DNA of 64,000 bases. Source: Tritrichomonas musculus. Lineage: Eukaryota; Parabasalia; Tritrichomonadida; Tritrichomonadidae. The stretch is from assembly GCA_039105265.1 (NCBI GenBank), contig JAPFFF010000012.1:1426001-1490000 (forward strand), read 5' to 3'. Positions 18,638 through 28,041 of the stretch are shown here, piece after piece (position 1 is the first letter of the stretch; the number at the start of each line of letters is the position of its first letter). The notes beneath the pieces were generated by a model, which saw only the letters and a program-made list of their open reading frames with translations, did not search any database and was not told where the DNA came from. The position numbers and the translations under genes were made by a program.

Positions 18638-20850
18638 ATGCCAATTCCAAATAACTCAAGTAAATGCTTATCAGGTATTACTTTTGTAATTAAATGCACC
18701 TTTCCTGCATTAAAAAGAGCAGATGCCAAAAAGTTAATAGAACAATATGGTGGCAAACTTGCATCTAGTGTAACTAAGAGCACCAACATTGCTATTATGG
18801 GTTATGACGACGAATTCACAAAGAATCTTGAAGAAGCAAGAAAGAAAGGCATTCCGATTACAGACCAAGAAGGACTTTTTAAATTTATTAATGATCATGA
18901 TCCAACTAAAAAAGAAGAAAATCCAAAGAATCCAAATGATATTTTAGAAGAAAAACCAAATAATCAAAATAATATTTTAGAAGAAAATTCAAAGAATCAA
19001 AATGATATTTTAGAAGAAAATTCAAAGAATCAAAATGATATTTTAGAAGAAAAACCAAATAATCAAAATGACATGTTAGATGAAAATTCAAAGAATCAAA
19101 ATGACATGTTAGATGAAAAACCAATAAACAATCCCGAAATTAAACAATATATTGAATGCATGCAAAAATTACAATCCAATCTCATTGATTATCTAGATGA
19201 TAACAATAATGTTGAAGAAAAATACGAATTATTGAAATCAGAAATTGACGATCAAAAAACCGCCGAAGACAAGTACAGCTTAACCAACTTTCTTCATTTA
19301 TTATCATGTATTGCTGACAACCACCATCGTGAATCCGACTTTTTCAGCAAAATCGAGCAAATAATATTATTAATAAAAGAAGGAATTGTTTCACAGTTTT
19401 CGAAGTCAGAAATATTCACAATATTCAAGAACAACAAACGGATTCTTCTCTTTTTATTTACAGAAAATATATTAACATTTGATAAATTCATAGTTGAAGA
19501 AATCATTACAGACAAATATGCAGAAAGATGTTATCCACAATATTTTCAATTAGAAATGAAGCCATTTTTACATGAAATAAAAAATAACGATGAGTGGCTT
19601 AAGTAAATTAAGAAAGAAAAACAAGAAGAATTCATTGAAAATAGAGAAAAAGGTGAAAATGAAGATGAAATCTGCAAAATCATTCAAAAAGATTCAATTG
19701 ATGAATTCATTTCATTAGTCAGCAAAACCGATTATCGTCTTACATCAAAAGCCACTAGTTCTATATATGAGACTAATTTATTATTGACTGAGAGAGGAGC
19801 TAGTTTAATTGAATATTCTGCATTTTATTGATCAATTCAAATATTTATATATGAATAAAGTCGAGTTGAGCCCATCTTTGTGGCTTTATGCAATTCATGG
19901 AACAGATGAAGAAATAATTCATATTCTTGAAGATAATAATGTAAATTATGAAGGTGAAGATAACAATAAAAAGTCATTATATTTATTAAAAGAAGCAATT
20001 AAATGTCATCATAATATAAATAATTATATTCCTGATGCAAGACTAGCAGTTCCTTATTGCCTTAAATATAATAATTTCTTCTTCTTAGATAATGAACGAA
20101 TTAACCAAAGCTTATAAAATGGTTGAATTTTTGGTAAATAATGATTCGATTAACATCAATCAACAAATAGTTTTATTTTTAATGATGTTTTTAAATACCA
20201 ATTTTTTTTAAATGGAATTTTATAAATAAAAAGTTAAATAAAACGCCGTTATTTGAAGCAGTTGCAAATGAGAACATTGAAATCATTATACTTTTATTAA
20301 TGAATGATAAAGCTGATGTTAACATTGTAAACAAATACACATATAATGTAAATGAAAATAAAAAGAACATGGACTATTTGAATATGATTTGTTTTGAAGA
20401 TATTGAAAGATTAAATAACATAGTAGTAACCAACGTGACAGTAATATATTATGCTGTATTCAAACTTATTATTAAGTAATCATAAAACTGATGTTAACTC
20501 GATTCATAGTTGAAGAATATACACCATTATATCTTGCTATTGAGGAAGGAAATGATGAGATTATTAAATTAACGTTAATTTAATTAATAAAGAGTTTTAT
20601 TATGAAAATGATGGTTCTGATATGGAAATAACTCAAAATGATAAATTGAAAATTGAGTTATTCTTCTAGCAATATCACCACACTTTCTGAAATTCGATGA
20701 GTTGGAGATTATTGCTCTTGCGCTAAATAATGTGAATGATGAGATAAACGAAGCATTGGTTATTGATTGGATTACAACAATGAACGATCAAATAACTAAT
20801 CATCATCTATTTAGCTTAATCATTTTGATGAAAACGATATAAAAATCAGA
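18638..20850 (+). pseudogene. Decayed BRCT - repeat - DUF3447/ankyrin gene
   Basis: The first 322 codons are open from the ATG at 18638 to the TAA at 19604. Residues ~7-85 are a BRCT domain of the RFC1/DNA-ligase type (GITFVIKCTFPALKR, LIEQYGGKLASSVTKSTNIA). Then come six 11-residue acidic repeats, and residues ~165-322 match the helical N-terminal region typical of trichomonad DUF3447/ankyrin proteins (LLSCIADNHHRESDFF, NKRILLFLFTENIL). Coding similarity continues past the stop without a break (EEFIENREKGENEDEICKI, then FKYLYMNKVELSPSLWLYAI). Ankyrin-like units persist at about 20240-20350 (TPLFEAVANENIEIIILLLM) and 20520-20580 (TPLYLAIEEGNDEIIKL). They sit in changing frames, with at least two stops and two or more shifts, so the full gene is broken. 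The 5' part could still make a short BRCT protein. The 3' limit is approximate. Confidence 0.8.
18935..19132 (+). repeat. 33-bp minisatellite, six units, in frame
   Basis: Six consecutive 33-bp units encode 11-residue repeats of the form NDILEE(K/N)(P/S)(N/K)NQ, later drifting to NDMLDE. The period keeps the frame open, so it makes an acidic, Asn-rich linker between the BRCT domain and the ankyrin-family region. Confidence 0.9.
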
Positions 20851-21174
20851 TGAATAAAAATTCATTTAATTTTAAATATCATTTAACTTCAGTTGCTGAA
20901 TTTTAAAGATGTTAAAATGAAACCCAATATTAATGCAACCAATTTTTTTTTCCAATAGACACAAAACGCATCACCACTTGTGGAAGAAGATAAACATATA
21001 ATATTTTGTTTAGTAATTGTTTCATGTCATATTGATAGAAATGAAGAATTCATAAGTTGATACTCACTACTTATGATGAATAATAATAATAATCTAAACC
21101 AAGTTTCAAAACAAAACTCAAGTTATTAAAGAAGCAGCCAACGTCATTTGAATTGATTCCTTGAAACAAATAAG

Positions 21175-21197
21175 TTTTTTTTTTTTTTTTTTTTTTG
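21175..21197. repeat. Poly-T run of 23 bases
   Basis: Uninterrupted T run in non-coding DNA. Confidence 0.9.
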
Positions 21198-21446
21198 ATC
21201 TGAATCAGTCTCTAAAGTAAAATAAAATCAAAAACGATAAGACACCCATGGTGAAATTTAATTCAATTTTGACCAGAAGCGTCTGATCGTTCTTGATTCA
21301 ATTTTAAAATAAAATTTCAAAATCAAGCATACTTTCTGCTTCTGAATGGATGGCAGGTTCAAATAATGAAGGCCATGTTCAGGCTGGATGATACTTCATA
21401 TGAATTAGCGATATTTAAATAATCTTCATTTTTTGAAAATGAATAT

Positions 21447-21447
<1 letters not shown>

Positions 21448-21483
<36 letters not shown>
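21448..21483. repeat. Poly-T run of about 36 bases
   Basis: Uninterrupted T run; its exact length may be affected by sequencing of homopolymers. Confidence 0.85.
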
Positions 21484-22384
21484 CTGCATGTCTTTGTTAA
21501 ATTTGTTCAAAGATCAACTAATTGAATGGTCAATTATATCACAAAGGCATAACTGAGATTTACAGATATTTCAAAGTCTTCGGAAAAAGAGAAGAACATG
21601 GTCAAAAAGTGGATTTAAAATTTCATTTCGTTTTGTTTAATATAATGGCTCACATCATTTATCTTATAAGCAAATATCTAATCTATCTATTCATATAAAA
21701 GCTTGCACTCACATTTTGAAAATCAACTTTTTGACAGTTCTTATCAATCATTGCGGCACATTCATTTTTTGTTTCTCAGAATTATTATTGAAACAAGTCT
21801 GCTCTCTTTTTATTTTATATCAAAAGGAGAGAAGATTCCAAGATATATTGAATTCAACGAGTTTTTTTTTTTCAGTTAGATTCACAACTCATCCTAGACA
21901 CGACATTTTTATATTGATAATTTGTGAAATTATGAGTAATTAAATTAAAATTTCTAAAATGATAGATACCATATTATTATTTGATTCATATAGATATTAT
22001 CTTTATATTTGCATATTTAATAAAATATTGTTGAAAATATTCTGAAAGTCAATTTAATACTTATACTGACTGTTAAACTAATCAGCCTAGTTAGATAAAC
22101 AGATGAATTGATTGTATTAATTGTAGAAAGGAAATGGTTGAGGAATTGATGAAACAGATTGTGGATTTGAAGAAGATGATTGTGGAATTGATAAGATTGA
22201 TACACTTGATGAAGCTGGCAAAGAAGCTAATGAAAGAGCCAATTAGGCTGATTGTAAAACCGAGGAGATTGATAGATGAGATAATGAGAATGACGGATGC
22301 GGAAGCTTATAAAAATATAAAAATAAATTCAATTGTTTTTTTTATTGACATGCGGTAAATCAAAATGTAAATATTCATTGTTAA

Positions 22385-22385
<1 letters not shown>

Positions 22386-22428
<43 letters not shown>
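22386..22428. repeat. Poly-A run of about 43 bases between TTGTTAAC direct repeats
   Basis: The longest homopolymer in the window. It is bracketed by the same 8 bases, TTGTTAAC, at 22378-22385 and 22430-22437. Confidence 0.85.
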
Positions 22429-22432
<4 letters not shown>

Positions 22433-22440
22433 TTAACCAA

Positions 22441-22464
22441 CAAACAAACAAACAAACAAACAAA
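22441..22464. repeat. (CAAA)6 microsatellite
   Basis: Six CAAA units directly after the poly-A run and its flanking repeat. Confidence 0.85.
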
Positions 22465-23013
22465 AAGTAATAACAATTTTTTCAAAGTTTCCTAAACCTA
22501 ACAAAAATATATAATAATTATTTAGTAGTAACAATAATGGAGTTCATCAAATAAATATTTTTATTAAAATAACAAAGAAACAAGTAATATTATCTGTTCA
22601 ATAACAAGAATCAAAAAATGTTGTAAAGCGCGAAAGTTTCAAAAAAAACGGATTTTGATATAAATAAATATTTTTTGAAAAATAAATATTATTTTATAAT
22701 ATATATTAGGAATTTATATATTATGAAGTATTTATAAAATAAAAAATATATAATTTTTAGAAATATATATTAAATTATTGAGATATAAAAAAAAATATAA
22801 ATGATCGTTTTCCTCACAATTATTTTTCTATAAATCGTCTATAATTTTTTTTTTCATATATTGAAATTTAAATTTTATTTAAGGTAAAAATTATTTTTAA
22901 TATTTTTTAAAAAATCGAAGCATACAATTTTAAGATAAAACAATTCTATTTGTTGGATGCCACTTTTTCAATGCTTATTATGAAAATTGATAAGAAATAA
23001 ATTTTGTAAATTT

Positions 23014-25188
23014 ATGATGAGTAACAAAGAAGCAAACTCTAATTCGACAGAAGAAAATAGCGAGCCTAAATCAAGTGATATCAATAAAATAAAAGATCGA
23101 TATATAAGATTAAAACATTCATTGAATTTGAAAGATGAAGAAATTAATGATTTAAATTACAGAATCAAAGAATTAGAATCGGAAAATAGCAGCCTAATTC
23201 AAACTATAAAAGAGCAAGAAGAAATAATAAATGAGCTAAGTAGTAGTTTTAGTGAGTGTCATCAATTATTAAATGATATTACAAAAGTTCAAAAGCAAAC
23301 TTTTTCAGAAATAGCAGAAATGCAAAAAAGTTTTTATGCTAGAACAGGTAATAGTGAATTTGGACATATGCTTCAAAAACAATCAGCTGAAAAAAAAGAA
23401 ATTTCAAAAGAAAAACAAAGTTTCTGGGAAATAAATGCTAAAATTTGTAAAATGAATAAAAAAATAGATTCTAATGAAATGGCAAATAAAGATTATTCAA
23501 AATTAAAATTTCAATATAATATAATATTTCAAGAATTAATTGACCTTTATAATATTGAAGAAAATGAGAGAACGTTTAGTAGTGACTTAATTAAATATTC
23601 TTTTTTATTATTACGTTTTTCTTCTAGTGCTTATCAGCTTTTAAGAGTTTACTTACCATTTCCATCTCGACAAACAATATACAAGCATGTAAATCCTCAA
23701 TTAAATCAATATTTAAATGCATTAAAAAATGGTAAAATAGATCAAATTAACCATCCAACGATAAGAAGGTCATTAAATTCACCATACAAATTTCCAATAG
23801 TTTTATCTATTGATGCAGTATGCGTAACAACTACAAGCAAATATTTACCAAAGAAAACTGGTAATTTATATTCTTTCACTATATACATACAACCAATCAT
23901 TTCTGGAGACCGCTGCATTCCTGCACGACTTGTAGAGCATCCAAAAGGAATTGGGAATAAAGAAATTGTAAAAATTTTATTGAAAACAAGCGATGAATTG
24001 CAAAATAATAATTTTTTAGTCAAATTTTTGTCTTTCGATGGTGATCGTTGTTATAATCAAATACATAAATCATTCTTTAAAATTTATGAAAATTTATTGA
24101 AAAATCATGATTTATTTGGTATAATAATGCTATTAAAAGACCATTTTAACATACCAAACGGAGATTATTTACATATTTTCAAAAATCAACGATCACATTT
24201 TCTCAGAAATAAAATCTCATTAGATAAAACTGGTAAAATTACATTTTCTTTAAATGATTTAGAAAATGCTTTAGGAAAAAACAATATTTATTTAAAAGAT
24301 AAATCATTATTGGGTTCAATGAGAGATATTTATGCTCTTCAAATGTTTAATATTTCAAATATTAAAAAGCTCTTAGAAAAAAATGATTTTAAGTTAGTAA
24401 TGGCTCTTCTTCCTTTATCTCTTATTCACCTTTCAATGAGATCACCAACTTTACCAATTCGAGAGAGGGTTTATTCTTTGTGTTTAAGTTTTTGGTTAAT
24501 TTATTTTCACTTTTCAATTGTCAAAACAAGAAACAAAAAGATTATAAGTGAGAGAAAAAGTGACAAAAAATTTTGTTCATTTTTTTCACAAATTTCATTA
24601 ATAAGATTAATGAACTCAATTTTATCCATTTTAATAGCAATTTATCTAAAATTTGATCCACTTTGCCTCGACAGACTTGGCACGCATTGCCTCGAATTTT
24701 TTTTCGGTTTAATTCGAGGTTTTTCAAACGGTATCGATGGATGGGAAAAATTTTATAAAACTGTTTGCAAAACTGTTATTGCTCAAGAATTTCTAGATGA
24801 TTTAGATATTTCGCCTGTAATTAATAATCGAGCAAATTTAGCAGGTGTCGTAATTAATGAATTCATTGAAGATGATGAAGAATTTTCATTGATTGCAAAT
24901 GAAGCTTATACTAAGGCGTTGAATTTATTTGCCGAATTAAAAATAATTGAATCAGAAGAAGAATCTAATTTAGAATTTAATGATTTAGGAAAATGGTTAG
25001 AAAACATTGATATTCACTATCCTGATCCCGAAAAATGTGTCAATCCAGTTTCAGGTGTAAAAATTATTGCTAGGCTCATAAATTCTTCAAATAAAAAAAA
25101 TGCTGAAGAAGAAGAGGAAGAAGAGGAAGAAGAGGAAGAAGAGGAAGAAGAGGAAGAAGAGGAAGAAGAATATGGTGATAACAAATGA
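23014..25188 (+). CDS. DDE-transposase-like protein, P-element/THAP9-like (tentative)
   Basis: The open frame begins upstream at a TTG; I choose the ATG at 23014 (a second ATG follows at once), giving 724 residues. Residues ~15-110 form a coiled coil rich in Glu, Lys and Leu. The core has features of an RNase-H-fold transposase: a strand with Asp, FPIVLSIDAVCV (~260); a second, VKFLSFDGDRCYNQIH (~340); a D-x-x-H-x-x-K-x-x-R type motif, GDYLHIFKNQRSHFLR (~385); and late in the protein LDRLGTHCLEFFFGLIRG (~560), like the H-x-x-E-x-x-F-G-x-I-R helix carrying the final acidic residue in P-element-type enzymes. The protein ends in 22 consecutive Glu. No THAP zinc finger is visible at the N-terminus. 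The frame is intact over its whole length, so it is either a live element gene or a domesticated one. The superfamily assignment is inference from motifs. Confidence 0.6.
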   Translation: MMSNKEANSNSTEENSEPKSSDINKIKDRYIRLKHSLNLKDEEINDLNYRIKELESENSSLIQTIKEQEEIINELSSSFSECHQLLNDITKVQKQTFSEIAEMQKSFYARTGNSEFGHMLQKQSAEKKEISKEKQSFWEINAKICKMNKKIDSNEMANKDYSKLKFQYNIIFQELIDLYNIEENERTFSSDLIKYSFLLLRFSSSAYQLLRVYLPFPSRQTIYKHVNPQLNQYLNALKNGKIDQINHPTIRRSLNSPYKFPIVLSIDAVCVTTTSKYLPKKTGNLYSFTIYIQPIISGDRCIPARLVEHPKGIGNKEIVKILLKTSDELQNNNFLVKFLSFDGDRCYNQIHKSFFKIYENLLKNHDLFGIIMLLKDHFNIPNGDYLHIFKNQRSHFLRNKISLDKTGKITFSLNDLENALGKNNIYLKDKSLLGSMRDIYALQMFNISNIKKLLEKNDFKLVMALLPLSLIHLSMRSPTLPIRERVYSLCLSFWLIYFHFSIVKTRNKKIISERKSDKKFCSFFSQISLIRLMNSILSILIAIYLKFDPLCLDRLGTHCLEFFFGLIRGFSNGIDGWEKFYKTVCKTVIAQEFLDDLDISPVINNRANLAGVVINEFIEDDEEFSLIANEAYTKALNLFAELKIIESEEESNLEFNDLGKWLENIDIHYPDPEKCVNPVSGVKIIARLINSSNKKNAEEEEEEEEEEEEEEEEEEEEEEYGDNK
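25105..25170 (+). repeat. GAA/GAG microsatellite coding for 22 Glu
   Basis: A 66-base run made of a GAA-GAA-GAG nonamer pattern inside the 3' end of the transposase-like gene, giving an uninterrupted poly-Glu tail. Its length is likely to vary between strains. Confidence 0.9.
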
Positions 25189-25557
25189 TATTTAATCAAA
25201 TTTATAAAATTTCTGAAGTTAATTATATTTTTGATATAACTTTTTATTTTATTAAAAACATTATTAATATTTATATCTATTAATATATTTTTTTCATAAA
25301 ATATAAGTATAGTTTTGAGAAAAAACGATTTATATTTTTTTAAAATTGAGAAACTATTCAAATTTTCAGAACTATTTTATTCTATGAATATCTCAAGAAT
25401 GTATGCTTAAAAAATCAATTTTATTGCTAAATTATATTTTTATCTTAGTACAAAAATTTATGTAAAAATATTTTTCTATTTTATAGAAAAATGTTTCGCT
25501 TGACAACCTTTGAATCAAACATAAATAAATAACAAGAAAATTTCTGTAAAAAGATTA
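25189..25557. other. Convergent intergenic region
   Basis: A 369-bp AT-rich spacer between the 3' ends of the transposase-like gene and the second DYRK kinase. At 25497-25507 the minus strand reads GTTGTCAAGCG, similar to GTTGTAAAGCG at 22620-22630; see findings. Confidence 0.45.
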
Positions 25558-27237
25558 TTATTTTTTGAGGTCAGGAAGTTGATTTGCAGATTTAGAAGGA
25601 TGCAAATTAATTTCTTTGGAATTGAACCAAGGATGCTTCAACGCTTGTGATGCTGTTATTCTCTTTGTTTGGTCCCACTCCAAACACTTTGATAATAAGT
25701 CAAGAAGGAGAGGATCATTAATTTTTGATGCAGTTTTGAGAGATTTTGTTCCAATATTAATTTTCTTATTTTTGGGATAAATAATCGGGGTTCCATCTTC
25801 ATGGAAAAACTCTTTTCTTCGCGCACATTGAAAAAGCAAATAACGAGGAGGTAAACCAAGAACTTCCATAAATAAGCGAATTTGCTCATATTCATCATCT
25901 CCAGGAAATATTGGCCTTCCAGACTCCATTTCACATAATATACAACCTACAGACCAAATATCCATCGGAGGACCATATTTTTGGCCAAGAATAACTTCTG
26001 GTGCTCGATAAAATCGAGATTGTATATATTCATATTTTTGGCGACCAACAAAACATGATGAACCAAAATCAATTACTCGGATACAGTTTTTATTATTCTT
26101 ACTGACAAGAAGAACATTTTCAGGCTTCATATCACAATGTATAATTCGTTTATTTTCGTGACAAAATTGCAGCGCAGTGAACATTTGCTGAGCTATACTC
26201 TTCAGTTGACTTAATGGAAGTGCTTTGTAATGAAGTGATCTAGAGTATTCGTATAAATTTGACCCAAGAATCTCAAATGTAACACATACATGACCTCTGA
26301 ATTTAAATGAATCCATCATACGGACTATGTAATTGTTATGCTGAGGGTCAGATCCATCATTAAGCAGTGATAATATGTTCGTTTCAATTAATCCTTGTTC
26401 TTGCATTTGTTTTGTGTTTATTATTATTTTTAATGCAACATCCATTTTTTCTTTGTGATCATAAGCCTTTAAAACTTGTCCAAAGGCACCTTTTCCGAAA
26501 TTTGATTTAATTTCATATCGATAAGCAACATGGTCTCCTTGAGGAGCTTTATAATGATGATTACTATCATCATATCCATAATTATTGACATTGCTAACCA
26601 TTGATGTCTTGTTTTTCTTTGCATAGATACCAATATAATATATTTTTTGATATTCTTTAATTTCACTCAGTTCGTATTTTGTAAGAAGGTGACTATAGTT
26701 TTCTAATGCTTCCTCAGAGGTTATTGGATCTTTAAATGCAGGCGGTTTGTTATTTTTTCCGATGTTTGCTTTATGGTTACTACCAGCTCGTGCTGATAGA
26801 TTATTAACTTTAATCTTAGATACCGAAATATTATTTGATAAGGGTGAAGGAGTTTGCTGCTGTAATAAAGGAGGGGGCTGCTGCGATTTGGCTTGAGAAA
26901 TCTTTTTGAGACGAGGATTATTGGTTCTTGCAGAATTGGGTGGTGACCTTTTTCTAATTGGATCACTAGTAGGATCTTGCATAGCAAGACTTAAAGATTG
27001 AGAAATTTTAACGTTTTGCGTTGGAACCGGAGCAATTGGCAGATTTTGAGGATTTTGAGTTTCTTGAAAAAAATAATTTGAGCTAGCATTTTGGGTGATA
27101 TTTGCTTTTTTGTAATTAAGATGAGTAATTTCTTTTTGCCCAACACGTCGCACTGAAGAACACGACTCTTCAGGCGGAGCAGGTCGAAAATGGAGTACAC
27201 GCGGCGAACGGAGAGGAACAGGAAAAGAAGTACTCAT
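25558..27237 (-). CDS. DYRK-family protein kinase (class II DYRK-like)
   Basis: A 559-residue kinase from a clear ATG. The N-terminal ~180 residues are Pro/Gln/Ser-rich and probably disordered. A good DYRK homology box follows (LTKYELSEIKEYQKIYYIG, ~190-210), typical of the DYRK2/DYRK4 class, where it supports Tyr autophosphorylation during folding. The kinase domain is regular: GKGAFGQV (~250), VALKII lysine (~268), HCDMKPEN (~368), DFGSSC (~390), YEYIQSRFYRAPEVILG (~405) with the second loop Tyr in place, and LKHPWF at the end (~537). Unlike the DYRK relative upstream in the window it has no large insert. It should be an active dual-specificity kinase phosphorylating Ser/Thr substrates. Its start faces that of the membrane-protein gene across a short divergent spacer. 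Confidence 0.94.
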   Translation of the reverse strand: MSTSFPVPLRSPRVLHFRPAPPEESCSSVRRVGQKEITHLNYKKANITQNASSNYFFQETQNPQNLPIAPVPTQNVKISQSLSLAMQDPTSDPIRKRSPPNSARTNNPRLKKISQAKSQQPPPLLQQQTPSPLSNNISVSKIKVNNLSARAGSNHKANIGKNNKPPAFKDPITSEEALENYSHLLTKYELSEIKEYQKIYYIGIYAKKNKTSMVSNVNNYGYDDSNHHYKAPQGDHVAYRYEIKSNFGKGAFGQVLKAYDHKEKMDVALKIIINTKQMQEQGLIETNILSLLNDGSDPQHNNYIVRMMDSFKFRGHVCVTFEILGSNLYEYSRSLHYKALPLSQLKSIAQQMFTALQFCHENKRIIHCDMKPENVLLVSKNNKNCIRVIDFGSSCFVGRQKYEYIQSRFYRAPEVILGQKYGPPMDIWSVGCILCEMESGRPIFPGDDEYEQIRLFMEVLGLPPRYLLFQCARRKEFFHEDGTPIIYPKNKKINIGTKSLKTASKINDPLLLDLLSKCLEWDQTKRITASQALKHPWFNSKEINLHPSKSANQLPDLKK

Positions 27238-27609
27238 TGTATGTATTCAAAATAACTAAATTTTTAATTCTTAAATTCTGAATTCAAAAGTGATTTCAAT
27301 ATCTTCAGAATTTCATTTGAAAAAGTAGCGCGCCAAAGGTGGAAAACAGAAAAATAATTAATGGGTTAAATTCATTCAAAAAAAAGTGATTCATTGAATT
27401 TTTTTTTTCAATTTTGGTACAATCACATTTCATTACTAACATTTTATTTCTCTTCCAGATTTTCCCAAAAAAACTAATGATTTTTTTTCCAGTTATTCAT
27501 ACAATATTCAATAATCAAATTTCACCTTTATAAGAAGTGTGGTAACTGAAAAAATGATAAAATTTTTAAAGCTAAAAATACGTTATTTAGTTACCACACT
27601 TCTATTTGT
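27238..27609. promoter_or_regulatory. Divergent promoter region with a perfect inverted repeat
   Basis: A 372-bp spacer between two outward-facing genes. No consensus Inr is obvious on either side; the plus-strand gene has TTCTATTTGT just before its ATG. A perfect 15-bp inverted repeat sits next to that ATG (separate entry). A GTAGCGCGCCAAAGG patch near 27324-27338 is unusually GC-rich for a spacer here. Confidence 0.4.
27533..27603. repeat. Perfect 15-bp inverted repeat, 41-bp spacer
   Basis: AGAAGTGTGGTAACT at 27533-27547 is repeated in reverse complement at 27589-27603. The right arm ends six bases before the ATG at 27610. No flanking target duplication is visible. It could be a miniature element, a stem-loop or a paired binding site for a regulator. 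Confidence 0.75.
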
Positions 27610-28041
27610 ATGAGAAATAGACAGTATGAATCAAAAATTACAATAATTATACATCTTTTTACATCAGCTTGCCTTATTTTTAACGCTGTATGCGACATTT
27701 ATTTTTTATCTAAAAATGAGTTTTCATGGTCAATTAAAATTGGAAAAAATATTAAATCTTCGTCTCTGAATACTGGATACTATATAAACATAAGCGCTCT
27801 TTTATGGATGATAACCGCTGTTTTTTTTGCTTTTGCCGAAATTTGCATGATTTGCAAAGTATCTTTTTTTTATAATAGCTTTTTTGGAGGATTTTTACGC
27901 CCTTTCATATATCTAGCAATGGGAATTATAAATTTTGGAATTTGCAACGATCTTGGCATAATAGCTGGAGTTTTTATAATGGTTATGGCAATTGTTTGGC
28001 TAATTTTAAATGCTTTTTCTATTTCTGCTCATGATTTTTGA
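27610..28041 (+). CDS. Small four-helix membrane protein, possibly COPI-associated family
   Basis: A 143-residue protein with four predicted membrane spans: around residues 10-30, 55-80, 88-110 and 113-137. A short charged N-terminus precedes the first. The second half (FYNSFFGGFLRPFIYLAMG followed by a last long span) resembles the COPI-associated/Tvp15 family, small Golgi membrane proteins in which a conserved loop joins two helices and is followed by a glycine-rich span. The match is by eye and weak in the first half, so an unrelated tetraspan protein is possible. It is transcribed away from the second DYRK kinase, and the inverted repeat immediately precedes its start. Confidence 0.65.
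   Translation: MRNRQYESKITIIIHLFTSACLIFNAVCDIYFLSKNEFSWSIKIGKNIKSSSLNTGYYINISALLWMITAVFFAFAEICMICKVSFFYNSFFGGFLRPFIYLAMGIINFGICNDLGIIAGVFIMVMAIVWLILNAFSISAHDF

Larger units (their letters stand above)
20851..23013. other. Low-complexity intergenic region with long homopolymers
   Basis: About 2.2 kb with no gene I can support. It has long T runs (21175-21197 and 21448-21483), a long A run (22386-22428), a (CAAA)6 run, and very AT-rich DNA up to the transposase-like gene. At about 22130-22300 a short G-rich patch reads as an acidic sequence with repeated EEDDCGIDK-like elements in one frame and a Lys/Leu/Met-rich one in another; it may be a remnant of an internal repeat but has no clear family. 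Segments around 20690-21060 may be the far end of the ankyrin relic. Confidence 0.45.

Noticed and set aside
22134-22358. 74-codon frame with repeating Met/Leu/Ile/Lys pattern
   Set aside because: It comes from a degenerate nucleotide repeat; alternative frames are just as open in part and no domain is seen.
27533-27603. Reading the 15-bp inverted repeat as a mariner-type element with TA target sites
   Set aside because: TA precedes the left arm but does not follow the right arm, so no target duplication is supported.
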